A DNA stretch of 64,000 nt from Haliotis asinina (taxonomy: Eukaryota > Mollusca > Gastropoda > Lepetellida > Haliotidae), in contig NC_090281.1 in the NCBI RefSeq assembly GCF_037392515.1, forward strand, positions 47,096,645-47,160,644. Reading direction: 5' to 3'. Shown one piece after another: positions 24,562 to 37,000 of this stretch (within the stretch, counting starts at the first letter, position 1; each line of letters starts with the position of its first letter). The notes under the pieces are model-generated. The model was not told the DNA's origin and searched no databases. It saw only the letters and a list, made by a program, of their open reading frames with translations. A program made the position numbers and the translations under genes.

Positions 24562-24612
24562 CACCCGTGCTTCAAACAGTTCAGACATATTATTGAGGTG
24601 TTCAGTAAGGTA
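24562..24612 (+). repeat. Dispersed repeat with CTTCAAACAGTTC motif
   Basis: Second copy of the repeat described at 3930-3990 (CGTGCTTCAAACAGTTCAG, then TTGAGGTGTTCAGTAAG). Confidence 0.5.
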
Positions 24613-24780
24613 AATGCGTTGCTCGCTGGTCCCTCGGGGCCCACAGGTTGATGTACCCTCTATGTGTGTTTATGTTAACATAAAAAAGTATGCAGGGTGC
24701 ATCAGCCCATGTCCCTGTCGTGACCAGTGAACATCTTATAATGCCCCTCGCTGTCCATCCAAACAGTGATCACTCACCCA

Positions 24781-27700
24781 TTACAAGATCTCATTCTGCA
24801 CGATTTGAATGACTTGCTGGATTTCAGCCACTGTTTCCGCAGCGGCACCCTGGGCCTCCAAAGCCTCGTTCTCGATGCCGTTGGCGTAATTGCGTATCAT
24901 AACCTTCTCATCAGCTAGAACAAAAATGTTGGAAGAGTGAGTGAGTGAGTGAGTTTAGTTTTACGCTGCATTCAGCAATATTAAAGCTATATACCGGCGG
25001 TCTGTAAATAATCGAGTCTGCACCAGACAACCCAGTGATCAACAGCATGAACATCGATCTGCGCATTTGGGACCCGATGACATGTGTCAGCGAGTCTGAC
25101 CACCCGATCCCGTTAGTCGCCTCTTACGACAAGCATAGTCGCCTGTTATGGCAAACATGGGTTGCCGAAGGCCTATTCTAGCCCGGGACCTTCACGGGTC
25201 GTGTTGATAGAGGAGCTGAGGGGTTTGAGTGCATCGCAGAAATTTACAGTGTGTCACGTTTACCAGAATGTGTCAATGTTAGGATGAGGAAGATTTAAAA
25301 GTATACACATCTCGGGCGCTCGCCGTGCCTCAGGTCGCAAGCGTACAACGAGGAGGGCTTGGTGCTGACAAACATAACCGTGGCGAACCGGGATTCGAAC
25401 TCTCAATCAAAGGAAACGACTTTGCATGGAGAGTCTTTCATCTTCCATCAACCAAGCCAGCGCACCACAACACCCGATCCCGTTAGTCGATCCTAACGAC
25501 AAGCATGGCTTGTTGAAAGCCAATTCTAAAACGAATATTCACGGGGTCAGCCCCACAGTAACAGTTGCAAACATGGCACTGTCGTCAAGATACCTACCAG
25601 AGAGAGTCTTCCCAGGGTTGTAGTAACTAGACGGTGGTGAGTGGTAGTAGCTTGAGTAACCATAGTAGCTGGATGAGGGCGAGTAGTAGTGGCTTGAGAA
25701 ACCATAGTAGCTGGACGATGGAGAGTAGTGGTAACTTGAGGGACCATAGTAGCTGGACGATGAAGAGTAGTGGTAACTTGAGGAACCATAGTAGCTGGAC
25801 GATGGAGAGTAGTGGTAACTTGAGGAACCATAGTAGCTGGACGATGGAGAGTAGTGGTAACTTGAGGAACCATAGTAGCTGGACGAGGGCGAGTAGTAGT
25901 AGCTTGAGGGACCATAGTAGCTGGACGACGGGGGGCTGTAGTAGCTTGATCCATAATCTGAAATATACACACAGATAAGGAAAGGGTAATCATGAACTAA
26001 AGGTAAACCGTGGAAGAGAAGGGTAGTCCGCGATGTGATGAAGCAAAGGTACGTTATTTGGCATATCCCACTGGCTGATCGTATAAGTACAATGACGAAC
26101 CAGCAGTGACGTCATCAACTCCTATTGTAAAGGAGGCCGGTGGTGTTGAAGCAGAGATGCACAGAGTAACGCTCCCCGTAAGGTGCTACACCCTTGCCAG
26201 CTATATATATATAGTAACGCTCCCCGTAAGGTGCTACACCCTTGCCAGCTATATATATATAGCGCATCTTCCCGGCATCTCAAGGGATCACAGTGTCTGT
26301 GTCGTATCATCCTCCGGTGTACGAAGTCGTCATCGTTTTGGCAGTAGTATGTTGAAGCTGTGGGGTGGAATTTGTCGACAAAGAACGTCTCCTTCCGCCC
26401 TGCAAGATTTGTCCGGTGTCTATGATGCAGAAACTATGGTCAACTGGACAGTCTTCAAGACTATTCCAGATTCCTTCAGGCAGGGTCGCCTCCGTGGTGT
26501 AGTGGTTAGAGCGTCCGCCGAGAGAGTGAAAGATCGCGGGTTCTATTCCCGACTGCGTTAAACCGAAATACGTTAGAATATAGTACTTGTTGGTCTCACA
26601 CATGGGAACCGAAAGGACTGGTCGGCATAATGTGGGGTATTCATGTTTAATGGCGATATAATTGGTATTTCAGCTAAAACACCTGTAGTACAAGCAGCCA
26701 CACATACACACGCACGCACGTCGTCAGATGAGCGAAGTATTACAAGTACGACGTTAAACCCCATTTCATGTCACCTCAGGCAGAGTGGCAGGCGGTTCTG
26801 CAGATCTTCTTCAACTGACAAGTGATGGTGGCACTCCGTGTTAAACTAGAGGTTGTCTGACGTCTGACGTTTGACGTTTTGTGGGACAGTTTGTGTCTCC
26901 TGCATTGACTTGACCCTCTGGTACTCACAAATGACCAAGCATTATTTCCAAATATGTATTACAACAAAAACGAAGTACTGTAACTACATTCGTCTATTCT
27001 TAACTTTAGAATATGCCTTGTTGCTGTCACCTTTAATATTGTTTTGAGTAGCTTATACACCAGATAAATCAATGTTGTGCACCATTCTTCATCCCCTCCC
27101 CCTCCCCCCGCCCGACACACACACACATCGGCTCTACTCATTGCGTTGATGGAGCACATGCGACGAACGATGGCATGTCCACAACTGACATGTTTCCTTT
27201 ATGGCGAGCTATTTTTGAGCAGCTCCAAACACTATGTTTCCCAAGTTTTAAGCACAAATGAGCATGCACTTTCTGCTAAGACTGCAAAGAGCGCCACAAT
27301 GCTCTAAATATGGTAAGGGTTCTAACATATTTTATGATAGACATATGGCGACGACAGAATCATACTTAAAGCATCGTATGTTCTTCGTTTCCGCTTCCGT
27401 TCAATTGACTAATTACATTGCATCTGTATGTGTCTGTGCCACGTGTCACGAGCAGGACTCCCCCTTTTCATGAATATTCAGCATCATCACTATTTGAATA
27501 GTATATTGGAGAGGTTTTAATTTGCTCATTTTATTTACATAAAATGTCCACGCCCTAATTTCTATGGCCGACGTAAAGAATGCATTCATTGCTCAACGAC
27601 TGTTTGAATCAGACAGTAACGTGACTGCATTCACGATAATCGATCAACGTAATGAAGATTCGCCTATCACGTTAACAATTCTACTGAGCCAAATCACATA

Positions 27701-28842
27701 GCCTACAGGCATGGATTCCTCGAACCCAAATCTAACCCAGATCTTTACTGTATACATACATGGATTGCTCAAAGCCAAGTCCAGACTACGTCTTCACGGC
27801 CTACTAGCATGGGTTGTTCTTAGCCATGTCTAAGATAGATCTTCACGAGATACAATCATGGACTGCTTAAAACCAATTGTGATGGTGTAAAATGCCTCAC
27901 GTACATGCTTGTCTCTTCAGTCGAGAGTTCTCCTTGAGGGAGTTGAGGAACTTACTGTCCTGAAAACAGAGAACCAAAGCATAATTAAACACGTACTTTA
28001 GGAATGGGTGAGTAAGAACGATACTTTACAACATTGTTCCAGCAACCTTACTGGGATTGGTCAGGTAAAAGCCATACACCTAGGAACACCCGCTCAATAC
28101 TTATATCAAGGGATACCCGCTCAGTCATCATACCTATGGACACCCGCTCATTCGTTATACTTCGGGACACCAGCCCATTCATTATACATAGGGACCTCTG
28201 CTCATTCAGTATACGTACGGACACCCTCTCATTTATTATACCTATGGACACCCGCTCATTCATTATACCTATGGACACCCGCTCATTCATTATACTTAGG
28301 GACACCTTCTCATTCGGTATATCTAGGGACACCCTCTCATTCATCATGCCTAGGGACACTCGCTCAGTCATCATACCTAGGAACACCCTCTCATTCATTA
28401 TACCTAGGGACACTAGCTCAGTCATCATACCTAGGGACACCTTCTCATTCAGTATACCTAGGGACACTAGCTCAGTCATCATACCTAGGGACACCCTCTC
28501 ATTCAGTATACCTAGGGACACTAGCTCAGTCATCATACCTAGGGACACCCTCTCATTCAGTATACCTAGGGACACTAGCTCAGTCATCATACCTAGGGAC
28601 ACCCTCTCATTCAGTATACGTAGGGACATCCGCTCATTCAGTATACCTAGGTACATGCTCTCATTTATTATACCTAGGGACACTCGCTCAGTCATCATAC
28701 CAAGGTACATCCTCTCATTCAGTATACCTAGGGACACTCGCTCACTCATATCTGTGACTGGGATATTTAAATTGACACTGACCTGAACACCACCCGCTGC
28801 AAGGGTGACGAGACATGCTACAATCAAACCGTGAGTGATCAT
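24781..28842 (-). CDS. Gene A: secreted Tyr/Ser-rich repeat protein
   Basis: Exons 28842-28783, 27959-27905, 25957-25598 and 24914-24781 total 609 bp, or 202 aa plus stop, with phases 0, 1 and 1. Exon 1 is a signal peptide (MITHGLIVACLVTLAAGGVQ). Exon 2 is a short propeptide ending RLKR-QA, a furin-type site. Exon 3 is about 120 residues of imperfect repeats on YYGSSSYHYSPSSS, very rich in Tyr and Ser. Exon 4 is helical, carries the block EAQGAAAETVAE and ends IVQNEIL. A TATA box sits 51-60 bp upstream of the ATG. It shares exon order, phases, RLKR and an EAQGA block with gene B on the opposite strand, so the two are paralogues. It resembles no family that I can name; an extracellular matrix, shell, mucus or egg-coat role is inference from composition. 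Intron 1 is nearly all minisatellite. Confidence 0.68.
24940..25205 (-). mobile_element. SINE-like dispersed repeat (family 1), near full length
   Basis: Starts GTGAGTGAGTGAGTTTAG, runs through CCACCCGATCCCGTTAGTCG and ends GGGACCTTCACGGGTC. It lies in the last intron of gene A. A partial second copy follows at 25466-25560. Confidence 0.85.
25466..25560 (-). mobile_element. SINE-like fragment (family 1)
   Basis: Contains CACCCGATCCCGTTAGTCG, GACAAGCATGGCTTGTTGA and ATTCACGGGGTCAG. It abuts the Tyr/Ser repeat exon of gene A. Confidence 0.65.
25610..25957 (-). repeat. Coding tandem repeat of gene A
   Basis: Roughly 42-45-bp units encoding SSYHYSPSSSYYGxS variants; the middle units are nearly identical and the outer ones diverged, as in a coding minisatellite kept in frame. 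Confidence 0.75.
26150..26270. repeat. Two-copy tandem duplication, ~48 bp
   Basis: GTAACGCTCCCCGTAAGGTG and CTACACCCTTGCCAGC followed by a TA dinucleotide run are repeated twice. It lies in the long intron of gene A. Confidence 0.8.
26487..26765 (+). mobile_element. tRNA-derived SINE, third family
   Basis: The A-box-like GTGGTGTAGTGGTTAGAGCG and B-box-like GGGTTCTATTCCCG fit a tRNA head. The distal end ACAAGTACGACGTTAAACCC differs from the tail of family 2. Confidence 0.65.
26770..27900. other. Intron sequence of gene A without recognised content
   Basis: Only a C-rich run followed by a CA run at 27094-27127 stands out. Confidence 0.4.
28085..28750. repeat. Minisatellite, 27-bp unit with 54-bp higher order
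   Basis: About 24 units. CCTAGGGACACCCTCTCATT plus CAGTATA alternates with CTAGGGACACTAGCTCAGTC plus ATCATA in the central part, giving a dimeric period. It fills intron 1 of gene A. Open frames on both strands arise because 27 is a multiple of three. Confidence 0.85.
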
Positions 28843-28892
28843 GGTTGTTGATGTCACAGAGACCCGATTGCACTCGCAATGAAATGTACACC

Positions 28893-28900
28893 TTTATATA
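28893..28900 (-). promoter_or_regulatory. TATA box of gene A
   Basis: Minus-strand TATATAAAGG, 51-60 bp before the gene A start codon, at a distance similar to the TATA box of gene B. Confidence 0.55.
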
Positions 28901-29589
28901 GTAAATATACACGATCAATGATATTGTACAGCTTCTACCACCTGCGAGTTGTGGCATTGTTGTCCAGCGTGTGGCAGTGTGACCAAACATCATCTGCAGC
29001 TGGGGAAGCGGACTGGAATCTGGTCCAGCAAGATGCGTGTTGTTTGTCACTTTCCAGGAGGATTCAGTACGCACTGTCTGGACAAAGCTCCATCACGGCA
29101 CGTACGCCATCGTGTTGTGGATCCAGGGAAAACTGCGTGTTTGGAGGTCCACACACATCACCTGGGGAAACATGCACTATTTCAATATTAATTCATATGC
29201 TGTATTTACACAATTATTAGATAGAAACAGGTGGTTTAAGTGGTTGAGCCTAAGATAACGATTAGGAAATCCCTTATTAGGCAACTTGATACTTCCACCA
29301 GTTTTGTCATAATTGAACTTTTAACGGAAATACTAAACTCTGTATTGAGAGTCTCCACTGAGTGTTTATTAAATAAAATACACATAGGTAGGCCGCACAA
29401 TTGGTATTAAGTGATGACATATCTTATTTCCAAAGTAACTAGAGTAATCACCTTGCCGTGTCCCCGGCAAACATAGGATAACTGTAGGTTAACCGGTTAA
29501 CTCACAGTCAGAATGAAGGACGAAAGCTAAAATGTGGCACACATTCACTCAACAATAAACCCTATTTCAGTTCGCCTCATCTTTTCTCC
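28900..29589. other. Upstream region of gene A
   Basis: No gene supported. Presumed promoter-proximal DNA between gene A and the 33-bp minisatellite. Confidence 0.35.
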
Positions 29590-31165
29590 CAATGATTGTA
29601 GTAAGTTGTGTAATAGGTAGTGTGGTACGTGTAATCAGTTGTGTAATAAGTAGTGTGGTAAGTGTAATCATTTGTGTGATAAGTAGTGTGGTAAGTGCAA
29701 TCAGTTGTGTAATAAGTAGTGTGGTAAGTCTAATCAGCAGTATAATAAGTAGTGTGGTAAGTGTAATCAGTTGTGTAGTAAGTAGTGTGGTAAGTGTAAT
29801 CAGTTGTGTAAGAAGTAGTGTGGTAAGTGTAATCAGTTGTGTAATAAGTAGTGTGGTAAGTGTAATCAGTTGTGTAATAAGTAGTGTGGTAAGTGTAATC
29901 ATTTGTGTAATAAGTGGTGTGGTAAGTGTAATCATTTGTGTAATAAGTAGTGTGGTAAGTGTAATCAGTTGTGTAATAAGTAGTGTGGTAAGTGTAATCA
30001 GTTGTGTAATAAGTAGTGTGGTAAGTCTAATCAGTTGTGTAATAAGTAGTGTGGTAAGTGTAATCATTTGTGTAATAAGTAGTGTGACAAGTGTAATCAT
30101 CTGTGTAATAAGTAGTGTGACAAGTGTAATCATTTGTGTAACAGGCAGTGTGACAAGTGTAGTCAGGTGTGTAATAAGTAGTGTGGTAAGTGTAATCAGT
30201 TGTGTAATAAGTAGTGTAGTAAGTGTAATCAGTTGTGTAATAAGTAGTGTGGTAAGTCTAATCAGTTGTGTAATAAGTAGTGTGGTAAGTGTAATCAGTA
30301 GTGTAATAAGCAGTGTGGTAAGTTTAATCAGTTGTGTAATAAGTAGTGTGGTAATTGTAATCAGTTGTGTAATAAGTAGTGTGGTAAGTGTAATCATTTG
30401 TGCAATAAGTAGTGTGGTAAGTGTAATCAGTTGTGTAATAACTAGTGTGACAAGTGTAATCAGTTGTGTAATAAGTAGTGTGGTAAGTGCAATCAGTTGT
30501 GTAATAAGTAGTGTGGTAAGTCTAATCAGCAGTATAATAAGTAGTGTGGTAAGTGTAATCAGTTGTGTAATAAGTAGTGTGGTAAGTGTAATCAGTTGTG
30601 TAGTAAGTAGTGTGGTAAGTGTAATCAGTTGTGTAATAAGTAGTGTGGTAAGTGTAATCATTTGTGTAATAAGTAGTGTGGTAAGTGTAATCAGTTGTGC
30701 AATAAGTAGTGTGACAAGTGTAATCAGTTGTGTAATAAGTAGTGTGGTAAGTGTAATCATTTGTGTAATAAGTAGTGTGGTAAGTCTAATCAGTTGTGTA
30801 ATAAGTAGTGTGGTAAGTGTAATCATTTGTGTAATAAGTAGTGTGACAAGTGTAATCATTTGTGTAATAAGTAGTGTGGTAAGTCTAATCAGTTGTGTAA
30901 TAAGTAGTGTGGTAAGTGTAATCATTTGTGTAATAAGTAGTGTGACAAGTGTAATCATTTGTGTAATAAGTAGTGTGGTAAGTGTAATCAGTTGTGTAAT
31001 AAGTAGTGTGACAAGTGTAGTCAGGTGTGTAATAAGTAGTGTGGAAAGTGTAGTCAGTTGTGTAATAAGTAGTGTGGTAATTGTAATCAGTAATGTAATA
31101 AGTAGTGTGGTAATTGTAATCAGTTATGTAATAAGTAGTGTGGTAATTGTAATCAGTTGTGTAAT
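29590..31165. repeat. Large minisatellite, 33-bp unit
   Basis: About 48 copies of GTGTAATCAGTTGTGTAATA followed by AGTAGTGTGGTAA, with recurrent variants (CAGTTG or CATTTG; GGTAAG or GACAAG). Because 33 is a multiple of three and one reading lacks stops, long open frames exist on both strands; I treat them as artefacts. Confidence 0.9.
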
Positions 31166-31689
31166 ATATATTACTATGTTCATATTAGGAATTTATAAAC
31201 GTTTCTATTTAGGAAAAGCAAGCTATATGGGTGTCAACTTCCATATTGTGAATAACACGGCGTTTCGGGGCGTATGCTTGGCCCTGAAGTCATCAGGTCA
31301 TCATCCAAAACTTCGCATTATTCACAATAATGAAACTGACATCTATATATCTTGCTTTTCTCATGCATTCCACTGCTAAATGCCCTCCAAAGATTTGTTT
31401 CTATTAACTTAGTTATGAGAATACCGCTGACGTGCGAGAGTCTTGTGCAATGTTGTCACACATCTTCAAAGAGACTAAAAAGCAAAACCTGATCTGTTCT
31501 TCTATGCCAAGCACACAATGGAAGGTCATTAGACATCCGAGCTGTTAGCGGTTATTTCCCAGCACACACGGCAATGGACGTCCCCTGACACGTCCCCAGT
31601 CAAGCATGTGTGCAATGTGGGTACCGTGCCCAAGCTTGGGGTAGCTCTTGGACAGTAGCAACCTAGTCCATCTCCAAGTTAATCAACAG
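31166..31689. other. Gene-free stretch between two minisatellites
   Basis: Short segment with no repeat family or exon that I can support. Confidence 0.35.
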
Positions 31690-33010
31690 CTTGGCGTAGG
31701 TCTTCAGGCAGAACGTTGATCTAGCTCTTCAGGCAGAACGTTGGGCAATACCAATTCAATCATCTCCAGGTTGATCAACAGCTTCGTCTAGCTCTTCAGG
31801 CAGAACGTTGGACAATACCAATGTCAATCATCTCCAGGTTGATCAACAGCTTCGTCTAGCTCTTCAGGCAGAACGTTGGACAATACCAATGTCAATCATC
31901 TCCAGGTTGATCAACAGCTTCGTCTAGCTCTTCAGGCAGAACGTTGGACAATACCAATGTCAATCATCTCCAGGTTGATCAACAGCTTCGTCTAGCTCTT
32001 CAGGCAGAACGTTGGACAATACCAATGTCAATCATCTCCAGGTTGATCAACAGGTTCGTCTAGCTCTTCAGGCAGAACGTTGGGCAATACCAATTCAATC
32101 ATCTCCAGGTTGATCAACAGCTTCGTCTAGCTCTTCAGGCAGAACGTTGGGCAATACCAATGTCAATCATCTCCAGGTTGATCAACAGCTTCGTCTAGCT
32201 CTTCAGGCAGAACGTTGGGCAATACCAATTCAATCATCTCCAGGTTGATCAACAGCTTCGTCTAGCTCTTCAGGCAGAACGTTGGACAATACCAATGTCA
32301 ATCATCTCCAGGTTGATCAACAGCTTCGTCTAGCTCTTCAGGCAGAACGTTGGACAATACCAATTCAATCATCTCCAGGTTGATCAACAGCTTCGTCTAG
32401 CTCTTCAGGCAGAACGTTGGTCTAGCTCTTCAGGCAGAACGTTGGACAATACCAATGTCAATCATCTCCAGGTTGATCAACAGCTTCGTCTAGCTCTTCA
32501 GGCAGAACGTTGGACAATACCAATTCAATCATCTCCAGGTTGATCAACAGCTTCGTCTAGCTCTTCAGGCAGAACGTTGGACAATACCAATTCAATCATC
32601 TCCAGGTTGATCAACAGCTTCTTCTAGCTCTTCAGGCAGAACGTTGGACAATACCAATGTCAATCATCTCCAGGTTGATCAACAGCTTCGTCTAGCTCTT
32701 CAGGCAGAACGTTGGTCTAGCTCTTCAGGCAGAACGTTGGACAATACCAATGTCAATCATCTCCAGGTTGATCAACAGCTTCGTCTAGCTCTTCAGGCAG
32801 AACGTTGGACAATACCAATGTCAATCATCTCCAGGTTGATCAACAGCTTCGTCTAGCTCTTCAGGCAGAACGTTGGACAATACCAATGTCAATCATCTCC
32901 AGGTTGATCAACAGCTTCGTCTAGCTCTTCAGGCAGAACGTTGGGCAATACCAATGTCAATCATCTCCAGGTTGATCAACAGCTTCGTCTAGCTCTTCAG
33001 GCAGACAATA
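31690..33010. repeat. Large minisatellite, ~70-73-bp unit
   Basis: About 18 units of TCATCTCCAGGTTGATCAAC, AGCTTCGTCTAGCTCTTCAG and GCAGAACGTTGGACAATACC. Some units are joined by short partial units (near 31720, 32420 and 32715). A stray unit piece occurs at 33725-33765. Confidence 0.9.
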
Positions 33011-33129
33011 CCAACATCAACCATCTAACCATCTCCAGCTTAATTTACAGCTGGGGTAGATCTTCAGGCATATAACAACACATAATTTAAAGTATTTATA
33101 CACAATGTCAACTACTCACAACATAATGA

Positions 33130-33700
33130 TGAATCATAACGTAATCAAAGTACATGATTTAATTATCACTCGTGCCTCATCATCGACTTCACTATTTAAA
33201 TTTTGGAAAAGATTTAGAAGTTTGATGCGGTATGGGACAAATAATTTTGATGTTCTATTAGTTTTGTAATGAATTATTTTGAAACGGTGGCCAGAAGGTA
33301 GACTTTCATAACATTCATTAAAAAGTGTGATGGACGCCATTGAATGGCCAGACCTTTCTTATTCACGTTTTGCTCATACTGAAATGGTAGAGGTTCGAAA
33401 AAGAAGCCGCAAATTCTGCTGGATAAATCACAATTTTGTCAAGCTTGGGTTTTTTCTCAGAAATAGGACGATTGCCATAGCAAGCATGAACGCAGAAAAC
33501 TGAAGTACTATTAATGAACGGTCGGTAGAACAACGTTAAGATATTAGTGTCAACATTAAATGATCGCAATTTTCGCACAAAGAAAAGCCTCTGTTGTGCT
33601 TTCCCCATGTACACGATGTGAATTTGATTTCCATGAAAGTTTAGTATCAATGATAGTACCCAGATATTCATGCACTTCTACTGTTTCTCACTTCAGTAAC
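33130..33700 (-). mobile_element. 5'-truncated LINE, RT C-terminal end
   Basis: Minus-strand translation gives GKAQQRLFFVRKLRSFNV, ILTLFYRPFINS, PKLDKIV and, further on, SLPSGHRFKIIHYKTNR with FVPYRIKLLN. This is the usual C-terminal order of L2/CR1-type reverse transcriptases (KAQQRLxFLRKLRSF, FYxxFIxS, LPSGRRF, KTNR, FVPxxIKLLN). It is broken by at least one frameshift between the two parts, near 33350, and the expected Trp-x-Gly core is changed. Confidence 0.75.
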
Positions 33701-34005
33701 AATACCGACACTAGCCTGGTGTTTCTCTTCAGGCAGAACGTTGGCCACTACCAAAGGCAACCCTGTGCCATCCAATTACAGTCCGGATATTGATCTACAC
33801 CACAGCTTCAATGTTCACCTCATATGTCTTGATAGTAGTTCATACGTACACACAGTATGTCCCACACTAAATACCTTCACCATAGAGAAACGTAAATCTT
33901 GAGAAAATTAGAATTGACGTATTGAAAAATCCACACGCACTTTCCCAGTCAGCTGGACTGACTGCTGCCAGCTGGTGTTTCACGTCACACACGGGGCGGT
34001 CAGGT

Positions 34006-34012
34006 TATATAA
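34006..34012 (+). promoter_or_regulatory. TATA box of gene B
   Basis: TATATAA 40-46 bp before the ATG at 34052, with a CACGTCAC element just upstream at 33981-33988. Confidence 0.65.
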
Positions 34013-34051
34013 GGCCACGTCCTTCCAAGGCTTCAGGCAAAACATAACACA

Positions 34052-37000
34052 ATGAGATACTTCCTGGTGCTGGTGGCGGGTCTCCTTGCCTGGAACGTTG
34101 TGAGAGCTAACGATGAAGCACCAGAGGTGAGTGAGTGGGTGAGTGGGCGGGTGGGTTGGATGCAGGAGGGAGAGAGGGATTTTTAATGTGGATTTTTCCA
34201 ACAGAGGTGACTTGGAAAACGAGTTCCTCAATAAAAGGTTTCATTCTTTTTGTGGCACAGACTGCAGAGAAGGCCGAAATTCGTCTGAAGCGCGAAGCAG
34301 GTACGTTAAAACATTGTTTACTCAAAGTTTTACAATAGAAACACATTCTTCTGTTATTAATGCGTTGTGGTGTTGTACATTATCAAAACGTGTGTTCGAG
34401 TATCTTCAGCACACTGGAATATAAATGACTTATTGGTTGATCATAGACGTTAATCTTTCAAGTAAGCAACGGTCGGCAAAAGATTTATACCTGCAAAATA
34501 ATTCTCGTTTCAGGGTATACAACAGCGGCGGCCTACTCCACAACCCCTAACCCCTACAAATCATCTGGTACCAAACGGAGTCCAACTGGTATGGCGTGAG
34601 ACAGCATGACATGTTTACAATTCCTATTAGCTCATGAAGCAAACGGAGATGTACAAATAAGCCTCACTACACACGACACACGATCTCCTCGCATTCTTCT
34701 TGCCGCCAACAATATGGGTCTCATTCCAGGGTACACCAAAGTGGCCTACTCTACAACTCCCTACCCACAAAAGTCATCAACAACCAAAAAGAGGTCTTGG
34801 TTTCCATGGAAGCGTAACAAGCGTCAAGCATGTAAGATTTCTCATTGACCACTGTATTGGATCTCCCGACACTTCCTGCAGTTTCAGTTGCCAGACGTCT
34901 CTGCAAGATGACAGTGGAGATTCCTATTGTCACCACCTGCTCGTCTTGATTATAACCTCACTTCCACATCTAAACACATTCTAACTGTTTCACAATGTAA
35001 CCCGATTGTCTACCACAACGTAACGAAGATTGTCAATGATAAGCTCTCCCCATCAAGGCAGTTCACTATAGTGTGAAGTCGGGTATGGTGAACAATTGGG
35101 CGTGGAGAGCAATAGGGTAAGGTGAATAATCCCGTATGGTGAACAATCGAGTAAGGTAATCGTACAATAAACAATCAGGTGTTGTGACCAGTTGGATATG
35201 GTCAACAATCGGGTATGTTGAACAATCGGGTGTGTTGAACAATCGAGTGTGTTGAACAATCGAGTATGGTGAGCTGTTGTATACAGAGGACAGTCAAGCA
35301 TGGTGCACAGTTTTCTGTGGTAAAAAGCTGCGTGTAGTGAAGATTCGCTTGTTGATTGTTGTGCTTGGTAATCTTCAGGCCACTGGAATATAACTGACTT
35401 CTTGCATTAACTTCCAAACCCGATAAGCATCGCACATTACAAAGTAGAGACACGTCTTTTCAAATTTCAGAACACTCAGTATTATTTGTTCTTACCACAT
35501 TGTCAATGTGAGTGGTTGATCATAGATGTTATTCTTTCAAGTAAGCTTTCAACGATCGCAAGTTGCCTTGTCGGAAGAAGATCTGTACCTTCAAGCTATG
35601 TCTCGTTTCAGGGTATACAACAGCGGCGGCCTACTCCACAACCCCTAACCCCTACAAATCATCTGGTACCAAACGGAGTCCAACTGGTATGGCGTGAGAC
35701 AGCATGACATGTTTACAATTCCTATTAGCTCATGAAGCAAACGGAGATGTACAAATAAGCCTCACTACACACGACACACGACACACGATCTCCTCGCATT
35801 CTTCTTTCCACTTTCTTTTCTTTTAGTGTGTAGATCATACCTACTCACCCTCGTCCTTCCAGTTCTATGCAGTAATTGTATTTCAAGTCGAATTTGCAAT
35901 GTCTGTTTGTTGGACATTATTTACTTTCATTAAAGACTTCTTTTGGGTAATATAAGCTATCAACTATGACACTGGCAAACTGGTGTTCGAGACACACTTT
36001 GTTATTTAGATCCAGATGCCACCAACAATATGGGTCTCATTTCAGGGTACACCAAAGTGGCCTACTCTACAACTCCCAAACCACAAAAGTCATCAACAAC
36101 CAAAAAGAGGTCTTGGTTTCCATGGAAGCGTAACAAGCGTCAAGCATGTAAGATTTCTCATTGACCACTGTATTGGATCTCCCTACACTTCCTGCAGGTT
36201 CAGTTGCCAGACGTCTCTGCAAGATGACAGTGGAGATTCCTATTGTCACCACCTGCTCGTCTTGATTATAACCTCACTTCCACATCTAAATACATTCTAA
36301 CTGTTTCACAATGTAACCCGATTGTCTACCACAGCGTAACGAAGATTGTCAATGATAAGCTCTCCCCATCAAGGCAGTTCACTATAGTGTGAAGTCGGGT
36401 ATGGTGAACAATTGGGCGTGGAGAGCAATAGGGTAAGGTGAACAATCCCGTATGGTGAACAATCGAGTAAGGTAATCGTACAATAAACGATCAGGTGTTG
36501 TGACCAGTCGGGTATGTTGAACAATCGGGTGTGTTGAACAATCGAGTATGGTGAGCTGTTGTATACAGAGGACAGTCAAGCATGGTGCACAGTTTTCTGT
36601 GGTAAAAAGCTGCGTGTAGTGAAGATTCGCTTGTTGATTGTTGTGCTTGGTAATCTTCAGGCCACTGGAATATAACTGACTTCTTGCATTAACTTCCAAA
36701 CTCCAAACCCGATAAGCATCGCACATTACAAAGTAGAGACACGTCTTTTCAAATTTCAGAACACTCAGTATTATTTGTTCTTACCACATTGTCCATGTGA
36801 GTGGTTGATCATAGATGTTATTCTTTCAAGTAAGCTTTCAACGATCGCAAGTTGCCTTGTCGGAAGAAGATCTGTACCTACAAGCTATGTCTCGTTTCAG
36901 GGTATACAACAGCGGCGGCCTACTCCACAACCCCTAACCCCTACAAATCATCTGGTACCAAACGGAGTCCAACTGGTATGGCGTGAGACAGCATGACATG

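Noticed and set aside
26487-26560. Functional tRNA gene
   Set aside because: A- and B-box-like blocks are present, but no cloverleaf closes properly and the sequence continues into a repeat body; treated as a SINE head.
28008-28857. 250-270-codon open frames on both strands
   Set aside because: Products of the 27-bp minisatellite in intron 1 of gene A; only the first 20 codons on the minus strand are retained, as the signal-peptide exon.
29567-31379. Very long open frames on both strands (about 460 and 595 codons)
   Set aside because: They are translations of the 33-bp minisatellite; the period is a multiple of three and the unit lacks stops. No signal peptide, splice context or non-repeat domain.
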